Assembly: GCA_964554715.1 (NCBI GenBank)
Contig: CAZKPU010000137.1
Coordinates: 1 to 5,233 of the forward strand
Source of the DNA: RXOA01 sp964554715
GTDB taxonomy: Bacteria; Bipolaricaulota; Bipolaricaulia; UBA7950; UBA9294
Direction: 5' to 3'
DNA length: 5,233 nt
Part shown: piece after piece, positions 5,067-5,233 of the stretch
How the letters are laid out: each line of letters begins with the position of its first letter
Position numbering within the stretch: position 1 is the stretch's first letter
Program-made: the position numbers and the translations under genes
The notes under the pieces: model-generated
Database searches by the model: none
The model's input: only the letters and a program-made list of their open reading frames with translations
What the model was told of the DNA's origin: nothing

Positions 5067-5233
5067 CGCAGACCTCCCCAGCTCCAGCGAACGTGCCGAG
5101 AGCAACTTCCACAAACAGCGGGCGGTTGGTTCCTTCCGTCACGTTGTCGAGATCGATCCCCTCTTCGCGGAACAAGCGGTGGATCAGCGCCGTACACGTC
5201 TTGCCGCCACATGCGCCCATACCGGCCCGGGTG
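5056..5233 (-). CDS. BFD-type [2Fe-2S]-binding protein or domain, C-terminal part (partial)
   Basis: The last 58 residues of a gene that continues beyond the right edge. They begin TRAGMGACGGKTCTALI: the CGGKTC pair (Cys-x4-Cys) after RAGMG matches the second half of the BFD-like [2Fe-2S] site found at the C-terminus of the alpha subunits of octopine oxidase and hydrogen cyanide synthase and in archaeal L-proline dehydrogenase partners. The first two cysteines of the cluster would lie outside the window. The tail NRPLFVEVALGTF (35-47) resembles the 'RPP...LG' tail of such subunits. It may be a small stand-alone protein or the end of a longer flavoprotein with a pyridine-nucleotide domain. It ends in TAG (5058-5056), inside the FAD oxidoreductase gene, so the two are probably co-translated and form an electron-transfer complex. 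Confidence 0.85.
   Translation of the reverse strand, partial: TRAGMGACGGKTCTALIHRLFREEGIDLDNVTEGTNRPLFVEVALGTFAGAGEVCDEP

Overview
The window looks like bacterial chromosomal DNA of fairly high GC, judged by eye. Genes are tightly packed, Shine-Dalgarno sites are strong (AGGAGGT, GGGGAGGT, AAGGAGG), one gene probably starts with TTG, and TAA, TGA and TAG all serve as stops. I cannot place the phylum. The proteins (an M55 D-aminopeptidase, a DAO-type FAD dehydrogenase paired with a BFD-type iron-sulfur protein, a dolichol/phytol-kinase-like membrane protein) occur in many anaerobic and thermophilic bacterial lineages. I see no CRISPR array, tRNA, rRNA, insertion sequence or phage gene.

Layout on the + strand: a possible C-terminal tail of a cut-off gene (1-66), about 370 bp without a credible gene but with a perfect 12-bp inverted repeat around a palindrome (268-333), then a dolichol/phytol-kinase-like integral membrane protein (434-1123). 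That gene converges on everything else across an 85-bp gap.

Layout on the - strand, in transcription order from the right edge: (i) the end of a [2Fe-2S] BFD-type protein (5233 to 5056), overlapping by 11 nt (ii) a DAO-family FAD oxidoreductase (5066 to 3903), together very probably parts of one amine or imino-acid dehydrogenase complex; (iii) two hairpins, the second followed by a T-rich tract, which probably end that operon; (iv) a decayed nitroreductase; (v) an M55 zinc D-aminopeptidase (2788 to 1991) with a complete metal-site motif set; (vi) an exported molybdopterin oxidoreductase of the sulfite-oxidase fold (1883 to 1209).

The most notable object is the nitroreductase remnant. It reads well as a nitroreductase, but it carries an ATA codon where the start should be, an in-frame TAG where the family usually has Gln, and a one-base frameshift in an A5 run. 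Its last part runs in phase, without a stop, into the peptidase gene. Three neighbouring genes end in TAG, so amber reassignment is unlikely and gene decay is the simplest reading. I did not find convincing evidence for a wholly new system. The live genes suggest amino-acid, imino-acid or D-peptide catabolism plus envelope redox chemistry, but that functional link is inference from proximity.
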